Origin: Bacteroidota bacterium
GTDB lineage: Bacteria; Bacteroidota; Bacteroidia; Bacteroidales; FEN-979
DNA: 64,000 bases
Direction of reading: 5' to 3'
NCBI GenBank assembly: GCA_026391805.1
Contig: JAPLDJ010000009.1
Span: 186,001 to 250,000 of the forward strand
Part shown: piece by piece, positions 33,562 through 42,469 of the stretch
Numbering within the stretch: position 1 is the stretch's first letter
How the letters are laid out: each line of letters opens with the position of its first letter
Translations under genes and position numbers: made by a program
The notes under the pieces: model-generated
The model's input: the letters and a program-made list of their open reading frames with translations, nothing else
The model's database searches: none
Told to the model about the DNA's origin: nothing

Positions 33562-36413
33562 GTTTTACCTGTAAGCAGGTGTATTTAAGGAAATCAAAAT
33601 CAAGGCAGAATCTCCCATTTTTGCTGATGATCCTTTGGATCATGCCGGCACCGGTAACCTTTGGCCAGCAAAAACCTCAGCTTCCATTCCGTGAAATTAA
33701 AGAAAAGGCGGATGTATTTTTTGAAAACCAGCAATATGACAGCAGCATTTATTATTATCAGGATTTTCTGACTAAAAACAGATTTCGTTTCAACGATAAC
33801 ATTCCGGAAACCGCTGAAACAGCATCAACGACAATTTCCCGCGAGATCTATTTATCCTGTATACGGATTGCTATTTGCCTTAACCTGGAGAAGCAGTATG
33901 ATAAGTCCCTGCAGATACTTCAAAAAGGAATCCTGGAACATAAAAGAACAGGAAAGAGAGACAATGAAATTGAAGCACTTTTTTCGTTTCAGCTCGCTAA
34001 CACCTATAACCTCAAAGGAGAATCAAAAGCTGCTGAAAGCTGGTATAAGGAATCGCTTGCACTTTCAGAAGGGTGGAATGACCTGAGGGTGGAAATTTTT
34101 CAGAATCTTGGCGGATTATATTTTTTCAGGGAAGATTATGAACGTTCAATCCAGTCCTATCAAAAGGCGCTGATCATTTGTAGAGGAAACCAGGCTAAGA
34201 ACGCAATCCGGATTGCCGATCTGCTTACTAATCTTGGAACTGCCTTCTCAGGGAAAAAGGAATTTCAGAATGGTTTGCACTGTTTCCTTCAGGCTGATTC
34301 CGTTTTAAGAAATTCAAACAACAACGACAGGTTCAGGATCGCCGGACTGAATATAAATATTGGAGAAATCCTCCTATCGCTGGAAAGACCAAAGCAAGCA
34401 TTGCACCGGTATCAAAGAGCTTCCGAACTTTCCAAAAGTAAAAATAATGCCTTCAGGGACATGCACATTTTGTCGGAAGAAGGAATTGCAGAATGCTTCT
34501 TACGGCTCGGCCTGGTTGATTCAGCGATGAACCATTTACAGAGGGTCCTGCTTCTTGTAAATGACACAAATAAACAGGACAGGCAGGCGATTTCCCGGGC
34601 ATACCAGCAAATGGGCGATATATTATCCTCCCATAAGGAGAATGAAAAGGCCCTTGCTTATTATGACAAGGCTATCGCCTCTGTCTCTTCAAGTCTGGCC
34701 GGACCAAGATCTTTTAATAAGGATCCGGATCTCAATGAACCTGATCTGTTTGCATTATACAGGAGTCTTGAGCGCAGGGGAAAATGCCTTTACCAGATCG
34801 CAAAAGAAAATGATCACGACACAGCATCACTGGAACAGTCCTATGCTGATTTTCTTTCGGCGTTGAACCTTTGTCAGAGTATCAGTAAGGAAATGGATCA
34901 GGATGACTCAAGGTTGCTTTTTCATGAAACTTCAAAATCCGTGCTCACCGGTCTCCTTGAATCAGGATTTCTGCTCCGTAAAAAAAACGGTTCGCTTTCA
35001 GATGACCTTTTTTCAATGGTTGATGCAAACCGGAATAAAATCCTGCTTGATAACCTCGCCGAAAATCATGCATTAAAGGTAGCGGGCGTACCCGATTCTC
35101 TTATGAACATCCTGATTGACTTAAGAAATGAAATTGTTTTTTATTCAAGAAAATTGACCAGGGATAAATCTTCTTCCTTAATGAATGCATTATCTCCGGG
35201 GGAGGAAATATTGGAGAAAGTCATTGATCTTAAGATGAGGCTGGATTCACTGCGGCAAAGCTTGCAAGTGACCTATCCCGATATTGAGCGGTTGATGCAG
35301 AAAAATAAAAATGTCAGTATTTCAAAGGTTGTTGGTAATCTTAAAAAGGATGAAGCCGTGCTGGAATATTTTTATGCTGATTCGGTTATTTTTATTTTTC
35401 TGGCAAAAAGCAATGGATCATGTCTGAAAAGAGTCAGCCTTTCATCAGCGTTCCAGGCTGATTTCAAGCTTTTATTAAGTCTGCTCCGGAGTGCAGGAAC
35501 ACAAAATTTTCAAACCATAGGCAACCGATTATACACTGGTCTCATTGCTCCGGTCAGATCGCAACTGAACGGGATCCGACATCTTATCATTATTCCCGAT
35601 GATGAACTTGTACTTCTTCCTTTCGAGGCTTTGATTTCAGAAAAGATCCCGGATGAGAATTCCCAACTGCTGGCATCATGGCATTTCCTTATCAGGGATT
35701 TTGAGATCAGTTATCATTTTTCCGCTGCAGCCTGGGTGAATTCAACCGAACGATCGTTAAGCATTCCTTCTTCAACCAGCTTCACGGGGTTTGCTCCTGT
35801 TTTTTCAGCAACCAAAGCAAAATCAGGATCCTATAATACCATCCCTTTTGCTGAAAAAGAGGTTACCGGTATTGCAGATCTGTTCGGAAAGGTGAATGGT
35901 CGTTCAACAACCTGTATTGGCGCCTTGGCAACAGAAAATAATTTCCGTGAACATACCCATGAAAGCAGCGTCGTTCATATTGCTACGCATAGTCTGATTG
36001 ATGAAGCCGATCCCATGAATTCTGCCCTCATTTTCTCGCCGGGCAGCCGGCTTCAGGATGTCCGGGATATGGATGACGGATTTCTCCACCTTGACGAAAT
36101 CGGTAACCTTCAGCTGAATTCTTCTCTTGTTGTGCTAAGCGCCTGTGCAACCGGTAAAGGGAAGGTCACGAAAACCGAGGGGGTACTTGCCCTCACACGC
36201 GGCTTTTACATAGCCGGCGTCAGTAATATCCTCTGCTCCCTCTGGAACATCCCCGACAGGCTCACCGGGAGTTTCATGCTCCGGTTCTATAAAAGCTTTC
36301 TTTCAGGAAAGAGTTACAGCAACGCTCTTCGCAATACAAAACTATCAATGATTGCGAACCCTGCAACGTCATTGCCGTATATGTGGGCGGGGTTTGAACT
36401 GTTGGGAAAGTAA
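33558..36413 (+). CDS. Exported TPR-CHAT caspase-like protease
   Basis: A 951-residue protein with a hydrophobic signal (about 19-36, ending FGQQ), a large TPR solenoid (about 45-440), a helical linker (about 470-590) and a C-terminal CHAT domain (about 650-951). The caspase-type dyad is visible: His811 in HIATHSLIDEADP and Cys863 in VVLSACATGKGK. Other CHAT marks are LFDSG-like spacing, GVSNILCSLWNIPD and PYMWAGFELLG. CHAT proteases include separase-like enzymes and the effector of CRISPR-linked Craspase. The exported location and coupling to a sigma/membrane pair set this one apart. Confidence 0.9.
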   Translation: MSFTCKQVYLRKSKSRQNLPFLLMILWIMPAPVTFGQQKPQLPFREIKEKADVFFENQQYDSSIYYYQDFLTKNRFRFNDNIPETAETASTTISREIYLSCIRIAICLNLEKQYDKSLQILQKGILEHKRTGKRDNEIEALFSFQLANTYNLKGESKAAESWYKESLALSEGWNDLRVEIFQNLGGLYFFREDYERSIQSYQKALIICRGNQAKNAIRIADLLTNLGTAFSGKKEFQNGLHCFLQADSVLRNSNNNDRFRIAGLNINIGEILLSLERPKQALHRYQRASELSKSKNNAFRDMHILSEEGIAECFLRLGLVDSAMNHLQRVLLLVNDTNKQDRQAISRAYQQMGDILSSHKENEKALAYYDKAIASVSSSLAGPRSFNKDPDLNEPDLFALYRSLERRGKCLYQIAKENDHDTASLEQSYADFLSALNLCQSISKEMDQDDSRLLFHETSKSVLTGLLESGFLLRKKNGSLSDDLFSMVDANRNKILLDNLAENHALKVAGVPDSLMNILIDLRNEIVFYSRKLTRDKSSSLMNALSPGEEILEKVIDLKMRLDSLRQSLQVTYPDIERLMQKNKNVSISKVVGNLKKDEAVLEYFYADSVIFIFLAKSNGSCLKRVSLSSAFQADFKLLLSLLRSAGTQNFQTIGNRLYTGLIAPVRSQLNGIRHLIIIPDDELVLLPFEALISEKIPDENSQLLASWHFLIRDFEISYHFSAAAWVNSTERSLSIPSSTSFTGFAPVFSATKAKSGSYNTIPFAEKEVTGIADLFGKVNGRSTTCIGALATENNFREHTHESSVVHIATHSLIDEADPMNSALIFSPGSRLQDVRDMDDGFLHLDEIGNLQLNSSLVVLSACATGKGKVTKTEGVLALTRGFYIAGVSNILCSLWNIPDRLTGSFMLRFYKSFLSGKSYSNALRNTKLSMIANPATSLPYMWAGFELLGK

Positions 36414-36568
36414 GGCTGGAGGTCAGACTTTGCACTTTGCACTTTGCACTTTGCATTATGCATTTAAAATTCTGAACTTCATTCCGGGGATGGAAGATAG
36501 TTACATTGCGAAATGTCAGTAAATAACAACAAATCGTTGGATAGTAATATAATTATTGAGAGAATATC
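36414..36568. repeat. Short-period repeat after the CHAT gene
   Basis: GAGGTCAGACTTTGCACTTT is followed by further copies of the 7-bp unit TTTGCAC/CTTTGCA to about 36463. The remainder is AT-rich spacer before the toxin gene promoter. Confidence 0.6.
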
Positions 36569-36599
36569 TTGGTAATTGTTATCTATTTAGCTAACTTTG
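36569..36599 (+). promoter_or_regulatory. Promoter candidate of the toxin-antitoxin operon
   Basis: TTG (36569-36571), a 20-nt spacer and TAACTTTG (36592-36599) give a complete Bacteroidota promoter match. The predicted transcription start would be only about 10 bp from the toxin ATG, giving a very short leader. Confidence 0.6.
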
Positions 36600-36614
36600 C
36601 AACCGGTTAAAGAA

Positions 36615-36950
36615 ATGATCAGAAGAGCAATTTTCTACGGGGATGATTTCTGGAAATTCTATTATAAACAGAATCAGAAAGTTCGAAATAAAATCAACTG
36701 GACAATCGGTATTGTCAAAGAATTCAGCATTATACCGGAAAATTATTTTAAACACATAGAAAGCACCGATCTTTATGAAATCCGGGTCTCACATGGAAGT
36801 AACATATATAGAATTCTATGCTTTTTTGATTCAGGATCACTTGTCATCCTGTTGAATGCTTTTCAGAAAAAAGATCAGAAACTACCAAAAAAGGAAATTG
36901 ACAAAGCATTAAAACTGAAAGAGAAATACAATGAAGACAAAGAAAAATAA
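36615..36950 (+). CDS. HigB/Gp49-type toxin (RelE superfamily)
   Basis: A 111-residue probable mRNA interferase of the phage Gp49/HigB group. The ATG at 36615 is preferred over the upstream TTG at 36597, because the latter overlaps the -7 box. Diagnostic stretches are KNQKVRNKINWTIG-like helix 1, LYEIRVSHGSNIYRILCFF and VILLNAFQKKDQKLPKKEID. The 3' end overlaps the antitoxin by 20 bp. Toxin-first order is typical of HigBA. Confidence 0.88.
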   Translation: MIRRAIFYGDDFWKFYYKQNQKVRNKINWTIGIVKEFSIIPENYFKHIESTDLYEIRVSHGSNIYRILCFFDSGSLVILLNAFQKKDQKLPKKEIDKALKLKEKYNEDKEK

Positions 36951-37236
36951 GATCGTGACTTTTGAGGAGCATCTTGACCGTGAATATGGTATAAAAGGAA
37001 CCTCAAAAAGAGAAAAGTTTGAGCAGGACTATGAAGCGTTTAAACTCGGTGTGATGCTTCAGGAAATAAGGAAACGGCAAAATCTCACACAGGAAGAACT
37101 TGCCCTGAGATGCGGCACGACTAAAACCTATATTTCCAGGATAGAGAACGATGCCTCAGATATTCGACTCTCCACGCTTATGAGAATTGTTCATGAAGGC
37201 CTGGGTGGCAATTTACGGTTATCAGTTGATTTTTAA
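36931..37236 (+). CDS. HigA-type XRE-family antitoxin
   Basis: A 101-residue antitoxin with a Lys-rich N-terminal extension (about 1-45) and an HTH_3 domain (about 48-98): RKRQNLTQEELALRCGTTK and TYISRIENDASDIRLSTL. It starts inside the toxin gene, so translation is coupled. By family knowledge it neutralises the toxin and represses the shared promoter. Confidence 0.9.
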   Translation: MKTKKNKIVTFEEHLDREYGIKGTSKREKFEQDYEAFKLGVMLQEIRKRQNLTQEELALRCGTTKTYISRIENDASDIRLSTLMRIVHEGLGGNLRLSVDF

Positions 37237-37352
37237 CGTCCCACCACTAATGCCCGGGTCCCTGCTTATGACTTACCCATGACTTTTGTCCAAAATATTA
37301 AGGATGAAGGTTGCCTGCCTGCAGTATGAACCGAAAAAATATTGAATTTAGT

Positions 37353-37781
37353 TCATAAGCACTTTTTGACTTGTTTGAATTTGTAATTCTTTGTTAATCT
37401 TATAAAACTACCTTCAGGAACTTCCGTAATTAATTGAAATGGATTCATAAACAAATTATCGACATAATACAATTCGACATAATAATTTTTCCCTGTCTCC
37501 ACATTGATTGAAATGGAGTTCTCTTCTGCCTCTTTTGAAATAACATCTCCTCCCAATTGATAACTAAAAGTATGTTCTCCCGCTACAATTTCCTGAACAG
37601 TAAATTGTAGTGTCTTCAACTTACATAAAACTTGCCCATCCATGAACAACGTAAAATTCAAAAATGTCCCAGTTTGATATTGGAAAAAATATATCTTCCC
37701 ATTTGTGTTTTGTAAAAACACGAAATTAAATATGCCCGAACCAAAAAGCAGAGTGATAATAATAGTTTTTTTCATTGGCAA
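37353..37781 (-). CDS. Secreted DUF2846-like protein A
   Basis: A 142-residue exported protein: signal peptide (about 1-20) and a small beta-sandwich (GKIYFFQYQTG, FTLFMDGQVLCKLK, VAGEHTFSYQLGG, INVETGKNYYVELY). This strand order matches DUF2846, a small periplasmic or surface domain of unknown role. It is paralogous to the gene just upstream, 27 bp away on the same strand, suggesting tandem duplication. AT-rich. Confidence 0.65.
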   Translation of the reverse strand: MPMKKTIIITLLFGSGIFNFVFLQNTNGKIYFFQYQTGTFLNFTLFMDGQVLCKLKTLQFTVQEIVAGEHTFSYQLGGDVISKEAEENSISINVETGKNYYVELYYVDNLFMNPFQLITEVPEGSFIRLTKNYKFKQVKKCL

Positions 37782-37808
37782 ATGAGTAAAAAAAATAACA
37801 ATGAATGA

Positions 37809-38240
37809 TTATTCACATTCCGTTTCCTCTTCTGTATCCTTTAAAAGATTTTTATAAGAATTTCCAAGTATTTGTTGAAAATAAAAATTCTCTTCAGCTG
37901 CATCAATAAAAACTATAAGATAATAATTTTTCCCGGCTTCCACATCAATTTCTCTTGTCTGGTTAAGTGCATATTTGACGATCTCCTCCTTAAATCCATC
38001 AGCACTCTGCTGTAATGCAAATTTATGTGTACCAGGGTCCAGTTCATAAACAAGATACTTATGAGGATGCAACTTTTTACAAACAATTTTTTTATCAATG
38101 AAAACTTTAAATCTAACATCTATCCAAATAGCAATTCTCGGTCGAATGATGGTAACCTTGCCTTTTGCTTCCTGGGAAAAAGAAAAAGTATAAAAGCCGG
38201 AACTTAATAGTATAAAAGAAATTAATGCAATTTTTTTCAT
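37809..38240 (-). CDS. Secreted DUF2846-like protein B
   Basis: A 143-residue paralogue of the following gene. After a signal peptide (about 1-22) the same strand order is seen: GKVTIIRPRIAIWIDVRFKV, VFIDKKIVCKKLHPHKYLVY, LDPGTHKFALQQ, IDVEAGKNYYLIVF. The two differ in the C-terminal tail, which here is acidic (LKDTEEETECE). Probably first in the two-gene unit. Confidence 0.65.
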   Translation of the reverse strand: MKKIALISFILLSSGFYTFSFSQEAKGKVTIIRPRIAIWIDVRFKVFIDKKIVCKKLHPHKYLVYELDPGTHKFALQQSADGFKEEIVKYALNQTREIDVEAGKNYYLIVFIDAAEENFYFQQILGNSYKNLLKDTEEETECE

Positions 38241-38512
38241 ACGTGAGTAATTTTTCGTTTAAAAGAAAATTGACAAGATGGCAATTCAAAAATATCTTAA
38301 TAAATTAAAACACACTTACATGTAACTATCCTTTCCCTGTAAAGTTAAAAGTTTTAATTATCAGTTTAAAATTGCTGGAAATTATTTTCCTCCTGGTGAT
38401 ATCATTTTCCTTATTCTGTATATCTTTGGAAGCGATCATTCAATTTCCATTAAGGATGATAAAACCAGCAAACCCGTAACGAATCATTTTTTAAGGATAT
38501 AAACCAAACTCT

Positions 38513-39076
38513 ATGAAAAGAAATTTCCGACAGATCTTCTTCCTGGTCATTGCCTCCGTTATGATCTCATTGTCATTGTCCGCCCAGCAAATACCAGAAC
38601 GGGAAAAAACTCCACCAAAACCTGTCAAACAGGTACCACAAAGAATAGCAGAACCTCAGCCAGCAACTGACCAGGTACCGGCGGCAATCACAAACGCTCA
38701 GCCCTCCGGCCAGCAGGGACAGGAGGCAATTATAAATCCCCCGCCTGCCACCCCTCCGTCGAGCGGTGAAAAAGTAGCTGTTCCTTTATCCCGGTTCGAG
38801 TTCGTCCTGTCAGTGATCGTCCTTGTTTTCGGACTGATCATGGTGATCTTCGAAGGCTGGCTCATTCGTCGCAAAAAGATCAACCCGGGGGATACCATAA
38901 AATTCATCACCATCACCATCATCATAACTGCAACCCTTTTCCTGATCACCGCCGGGTACAGCAACGACCAGATCGCACCGGCCGTCGGTCTGCTCGGGAC
39001 CATTGCAGGCTACCTGTTGGGAAAAACACAAACCAGCGCCGAAAAACATGAACAGACAAAATCAGAAGAGGATTAG
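38513..39076 (+). CDS. Pro-rich membrane protein, unknown
   Basis: A 187-residue protein with a signal peptide or anchor (about 9-24), a Pro/Gln-rich extracytoplasmic stretch (about 26-88) and two C-terminal helices (about 100-122 and 135-158), then a third short hydrophobic patch with GLLGTIAGYLLGKTQ. The end of the last helix resembles small holin-like or DUF-type membrane proteins, but I cannot name a family. Its 3' end overlaps the next gene by 29 bp. Confidence 0.6.
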   Translation: MKRNFRQIFFLVIASVMISLSLSAQQIPEREKTPPKPVKQVPQRIAEPQPATDQVPAAITNAQPSGQQGQEAIINPPPATPPSSGEKVAVPLSRFEFVLSVIVLVFGLIMVIFEGWLIRRKKINPGDTIKFITITIIITATLFLITAGYSNDQIAPAVGLLGTIAGYLLGKTQTSAEKHEQTKSEED

Positions 39077-39419
39077 CATCATCTTCATTGTTATCCTCTT
39101 CACCTCTTCCGTATCTTTTTGCAGGGCACAGGATACGACAAGGGCCGCGCGTATTAAGGAAACTGTCGTTTCGTTTGTCAGTGCGGCAACCTCACCTCTT
39201 ACCTTCAAGATGGGAACCGATTATCGCACCCTGGAGGTTTTCACCATCAAACCAGATGAACCTTTCTACAGCCAGGCTTATGACACGAACCCGGTATTCC
39301 TGATGTTTACGACTACAAAGAGGTATGTTTACTATACCCTGGAAATCGGTAAAACATACCAGTTCTACTGGAATGCCGGCAGGACACGGTGGGATCTGAG
39401 GGAAGTCACTCCTGAGTGA
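39048..39419 (+). CDS. Small secreted protein, unknown
   Basis: A 123-residue protein. The ATG at 39048, inside the previous gene, is chosen because a signal peptide (about 8-27, ending FCRAQ) begins there; the earlier in-frame ATG at 39003 would add a polar stretch. The mature part (about 95 residues) is polar with beta-like strands (LEVFTIKPDEPF, TKRYVYYTLEIGKTYQFYW). No family recognised. It is co-transcribed with the preceding membrane protein. Confidence 0.6.
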   Translation: MNRQNQKRISIIFIVILFTSSVSFCRAQDTTRAARIKETVVSFVSAATSPLTFKMGTDYRTLEVFTIKPDEPFYSQAYDTNPVFLMFTTTKRYVYYTLEIGKTYQFYWNAGRTRWDLREVTPE

Positions 39420-39592
39420 AGATCACATGCTTTGAATTAAAGGCTGGTTAGCGTTGTTATGACTTACAATGGATTTAGGTGAGTGGCAGCTGAAGTGGAA
39501 CATTTACGGATTTGAGTCCGAAATCTTAAGTGCAAAGTGCAATGTCTGAAGTGTGAAGTCCGATTTCTGACATCAGACCTCGGACCTCAGAT

Positions 39593-40282
39593 CTATTCCT
39601 TCGCCTTTGCTTTCGCCCGCGGTATGATCCAGGATGCACAAAAGAAAACACAGATGGCCTGGGTCTTTACAAAATCGCTGCTGACAGGAAAAAGTCCCAG
39701 GCTACCGGTTTCTTCGACAGATAAAACCAACGAGGGAATAACTTTAAAGCCAAATCCGAGATTTTCTTTAATTCCGATATCCACCGAGTTAAGGTCATGA
39801 CCGACCGGACCCGACTCTTCGGTTGTATATGTATGACCGCCATATGATATCCAGCTTGTCCCTTCCATCGAAGAATGAACCCTGATGCTGACATACGGTG
39901 AAAAATTGAAGATCACCATAAACCTGTTTCCGAAAGTAAGTTCGGGGTAAAGCGATAAGCGAAGCCACTCCACATGATAATTGACATTCCGGTTATACGA
40001 GCCACCCGGTGAAGCAGATATGGATTGCCAGTTTGCTGAACTGCGGCAATATTCAAAAGAGGCGCCGAGGTGAATGATTTTTGACTTCCTGCCCTTTACA
40101 TCGAATCCAAAGCCATACGATGGATATATTGTATATGTGCCTCTGTAACTTGCTTCATCCCCGGCATTTCTGTAACCTGCATAGTTAACACCGGCCTTGA
40201 AGCCAACGAGGGTCTGTGCAGCAATGCCTGCATGAATAACCAGGCAGAGAAGCAATGAAGGCAGTAATTTCAGAGGGCTCAT
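39593..40282 (-). CDS. Outer-membrane beta-barrel protein (PorT-like)
   Basis: A 229-residue outer-membrane barrel of the outer membrane protein beta-barrel group common in Bacteroidota: signal peptide (about 1-22, IAAQ cleavage), then alternating hydrophobic/polar strands (LVGFKAGVNYAG, IIHLGASFEYCRS, LYPELTFGNRFMVIFNFSPYV). The ATG at 40282 is preferred over an upstream GTG. The C-terminal RAKAKAKE tail is encoded by GCGAAAG-type repeat DNA and may not be an original part of the barrel. Confidence 0.75.
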   Translation of the reverse strand: MSPLKLLPSLLLCLVIHAGIAAQTLVGFKAGVNYAGYRNAGDEASYRGTYTIYPSYGFGFDVKGRKSKIIHLGASFEYCRSSANWQSISASPGGSYNRNVNYHVEWLRLSLYPELTFGNRFMVIFNFSPYVSIRVHSSMEGTSWISYGGHTYTTEESGPVGHDLNSVDIGIKENLGFGFKVIPSLVLSVEETGSLGLFPVSSDFVKTQAICVFFCASWIIPRAKAKAKE

Positions 40283-40404
40283 ATTTATCACTGTTCAATC
40301 AGAGGTAATGAATAAGAGGGCTTCTGTATTTTTCTGCAGCTAATATAATCAGAAAAGCAGCTGACAGATATCAGTGAACATATAAACACTAACAGTTAAC
40401 AGTT

Positions 40405-42312
40405 TCAATCAATGACCACGAGCTTGGCCGAAGCTGCGAAGGAACGATCAGATGAAAGAACATTGAGATAATAGACACCGGCAGGAAGTTTATTCCGCTG
40501 GATGGTCAGAAATTCCTGGTTCTCCGGCCAGGGAAGCTTAGCGACAACCTGCATGCGGGTATTATAAAGAATGACTTCCTTCTCCTTGTTTTCCGCTTTC
40601 CTCCCCGGAATAGAAACCGCTACCTGTGTGGTAAATGGAACAGGAAAACATTTCAAATTACAGGTCGAAGAATTTCCGGCATGCCCGCCAATACCCGTGA
40701 CCAGGTGTTGTACCAGTTCGATCCCGTCGCCGGTTCCGAGGTTACGGGTGTACTGCTTGTCGGTATCATTGTTCCAGTGCTCGTGAACCCCCATGCTGGC
40801 GATCAGGTTCCCGGTATGGCTGGGATCATAAATGATCCCAGGGGCCCAGTTTGCCGAATCGGCGGCCTGGTGGAGGTAATCATCGGCGCCATCCATATGG
40901 GAGAAGAAGGGAAATTCGGCTCTGACGAAGTCGAACCCGACGGATTCAATGGCAACGTGATCCTGCGAGATGATCAGGGAATTAGGCCAGTCGTTGTTGA
41001 ACGGCATCATCTGCCATTTGACCGGCGGAGCAACCGGGAATGGTCCGCCCCAGATGCCGTCGAGCATAAAAAGGACGGTCTTTTCGCCAAGGTCTTTGTG
41101 CTCCATGAGGTCAACCAGGCAACGGTACTTACCGTACCCGAGGTTTCCGGTCCCGGTGGCGTCGGGGCTGGGAAGGGAATAATGCAGGTGCGTGGACCAT
41201 TCGCGGCAGATGGAGCCGAAATGGTTTTTTGCGCAAAAGGTTCCGCCGGCACAGTCATGCTGCTTCAGGCAGGCCAGGTTGATCATGTACGAAGCATCCA
41301 GGTATGCCTGGGGGAGCGAATCGCTGATGGTGCCGTCGCTGTAAAAAAGCACCGGGGCTGATGTCGGAACGGTCCTGGTACGTCCGTACTTTCCAAACCG
41401 GTCAAGGTACCTGACATCGGGGAATACAGAATGAATCATCCCGAAGAAAGGCTCATAGAACAACCGGTCGGGATCGCCGATCGAGATATCCGCCTGGGCC
41501 GCTCCCACTGTATGCACCAGCTGGTTCAGCAGCGAAAGTATCAACTGGGGGGCGCAATCTTCCGCATCGATGTTGCTGGTCTTCTGGTATGTGCTTGTAT
41601 CAACATTCCCAAGATAGCCGGTTGTGAGGTTTACCTTGATGGCGATCTTTTGTCCCGAAATGTATCCCGTGTTGCCATGGCCATGGGTCTGGTTGTAGTG
41701 ACGAAAAATGGCATCCCACGCCAGGCTGTCGCTGGTAGTACCGGTCTGTGCACGGATGGCCACCGAAAGCATTGAATCGACCACCTGCTGATTCGTATTC
41801 TCATTCTGCCACCAGTAATCACCTGCTGTGTTGGTGCAGTTTTCATTTGTGGCATTGTGGTTCCATACCCAGACAACCCGGCCGGGGTAGATCCCCCTTG
41901 CAATGCCTACAGGTTGGTTCGGGGGTTCATGGAACGCAGGGCTTTTTGCAAACAAAGTGACATTGCCGTGATAGAGTGTAAAAATAAAGGCAAACAGGAG
42001 CAGGATGATAAATCCCACCCCTGCCAGGTACCTGGAATTCCTGAAAGCCGACCGGATTTTCCTTGCGGCAAAGATGGTTGTCAGCGCTCCGGCAAGGTAA
42101 AGGACAAATGCCGAAGCAAACGGTGCGGCAACCCGCATGCAGGGATAGTTCGCCCGGCTTGGTTTCGGGATGACACGCACCAGGAACCAGGCCGTTGAAA
42201 GAATGCCAACCAGGATGAAACCGGCCTTTGTGGTTGTCTTCCGGCTGATGAACCAACTTTTTTCACGCTGAAACCGCGAATTTTTTCTGTCAGAAAAGCG
42301 CTGTCCTTCCAT
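40405..42312 (-). CDS. DUF362 protein with three N-terminal helices and a T9SS tail
   Basis: A 635-residue protein. Three N-terminal membrane helices (about 22-43, 60-82, 95-117) precede a DUF362-like domain (about 130-500, with KIAIKVNLTTGYLG, SIGDPDRLFY and MINLACLKQHDCAGGTFCAK). DUF362 domains often sit near Fe-S or radical-associated proteins; their function is unknown. The C-terminus (about 550-635) has T9SS-type strands (CFPVPFTTQVAVSI, LPAGVYYLNVL). Cargo of this system normally has a cleavable signal, so multi-helix anchoring plus a sorting tail is unusual. Confidence 0.75.
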   Translation of the reverse strand: MEGQRFSDRKNSRFQREKSWFISRKTTTKAGFILVGILSTAWFLVRVIPKPSRANYPCMRVAAPFASAFVLYLAGALTTIFAARKIRSAFRNSRYLAGVGFIILLLFAFIFTLYHGNVTLFAKSPAFHEPPNQPVGIARGIYPGRVVWVWNHNATNENCTNTAGDYWWQNENTNQQVVDSMLSVAIRAQTGTTSDSLAWDAIFRHYNQTHGHGNTGYISGQKIAIKVNLTTGYLGNVDTSTYQKTSNIDAEDCAPQLILSLLNQLVHTVGAAQADISIGDPDRLFYEPFFGMIHSVFPDVRYLDRFGKYGRTRTVPTSAPVLFYSDGTISDSLPQAYLDASYMINLACLKQHDCAGGTFCAKNHFGSICREWSTHLHYSLPSPDATGTGNLGYGKYRCLVDLMEHKDLGEKTVLFMLDGIWGGPFPVAPPVKWQMMPFNNDWPNSLIISQDHVAIESVGFDFVRAEFPFFSHMDGADDYLHQAADSANWAPGIIYDPSHTGNLIASMGVHEHWNNDTDKQYTRNLGTGDGIELVQHLVTGIGGHAGNSSTCNLKCFPVPFTTQVAVSIPGRKAENKEKEVILYNTRMQVVAKLPWPENQEFLTIQRNKLPAGVYYLNVLSSDRSFAASAKLVVID

Positions 42313-42469
42313 ACAATCCTGAATTTGAACTAAAGATAAGGAAAAATAAAGGATTCACACCCGGGAGTGTTCATCATGTTCATAATTCCATGAAAATTAT
42401 TTACTCCGGGTCGTAATAAAAACGTTCTTTTCCTGTTCCTTTGACTAAAAACAGAAAACCATTTTTACT

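Noticed and set aside
40681-41361. 226-codon plus-strand frame across the DUF362 gene
   Set aside because: Antisense shadow; the minus strand carries signal, domain and sorting tail in one frame.
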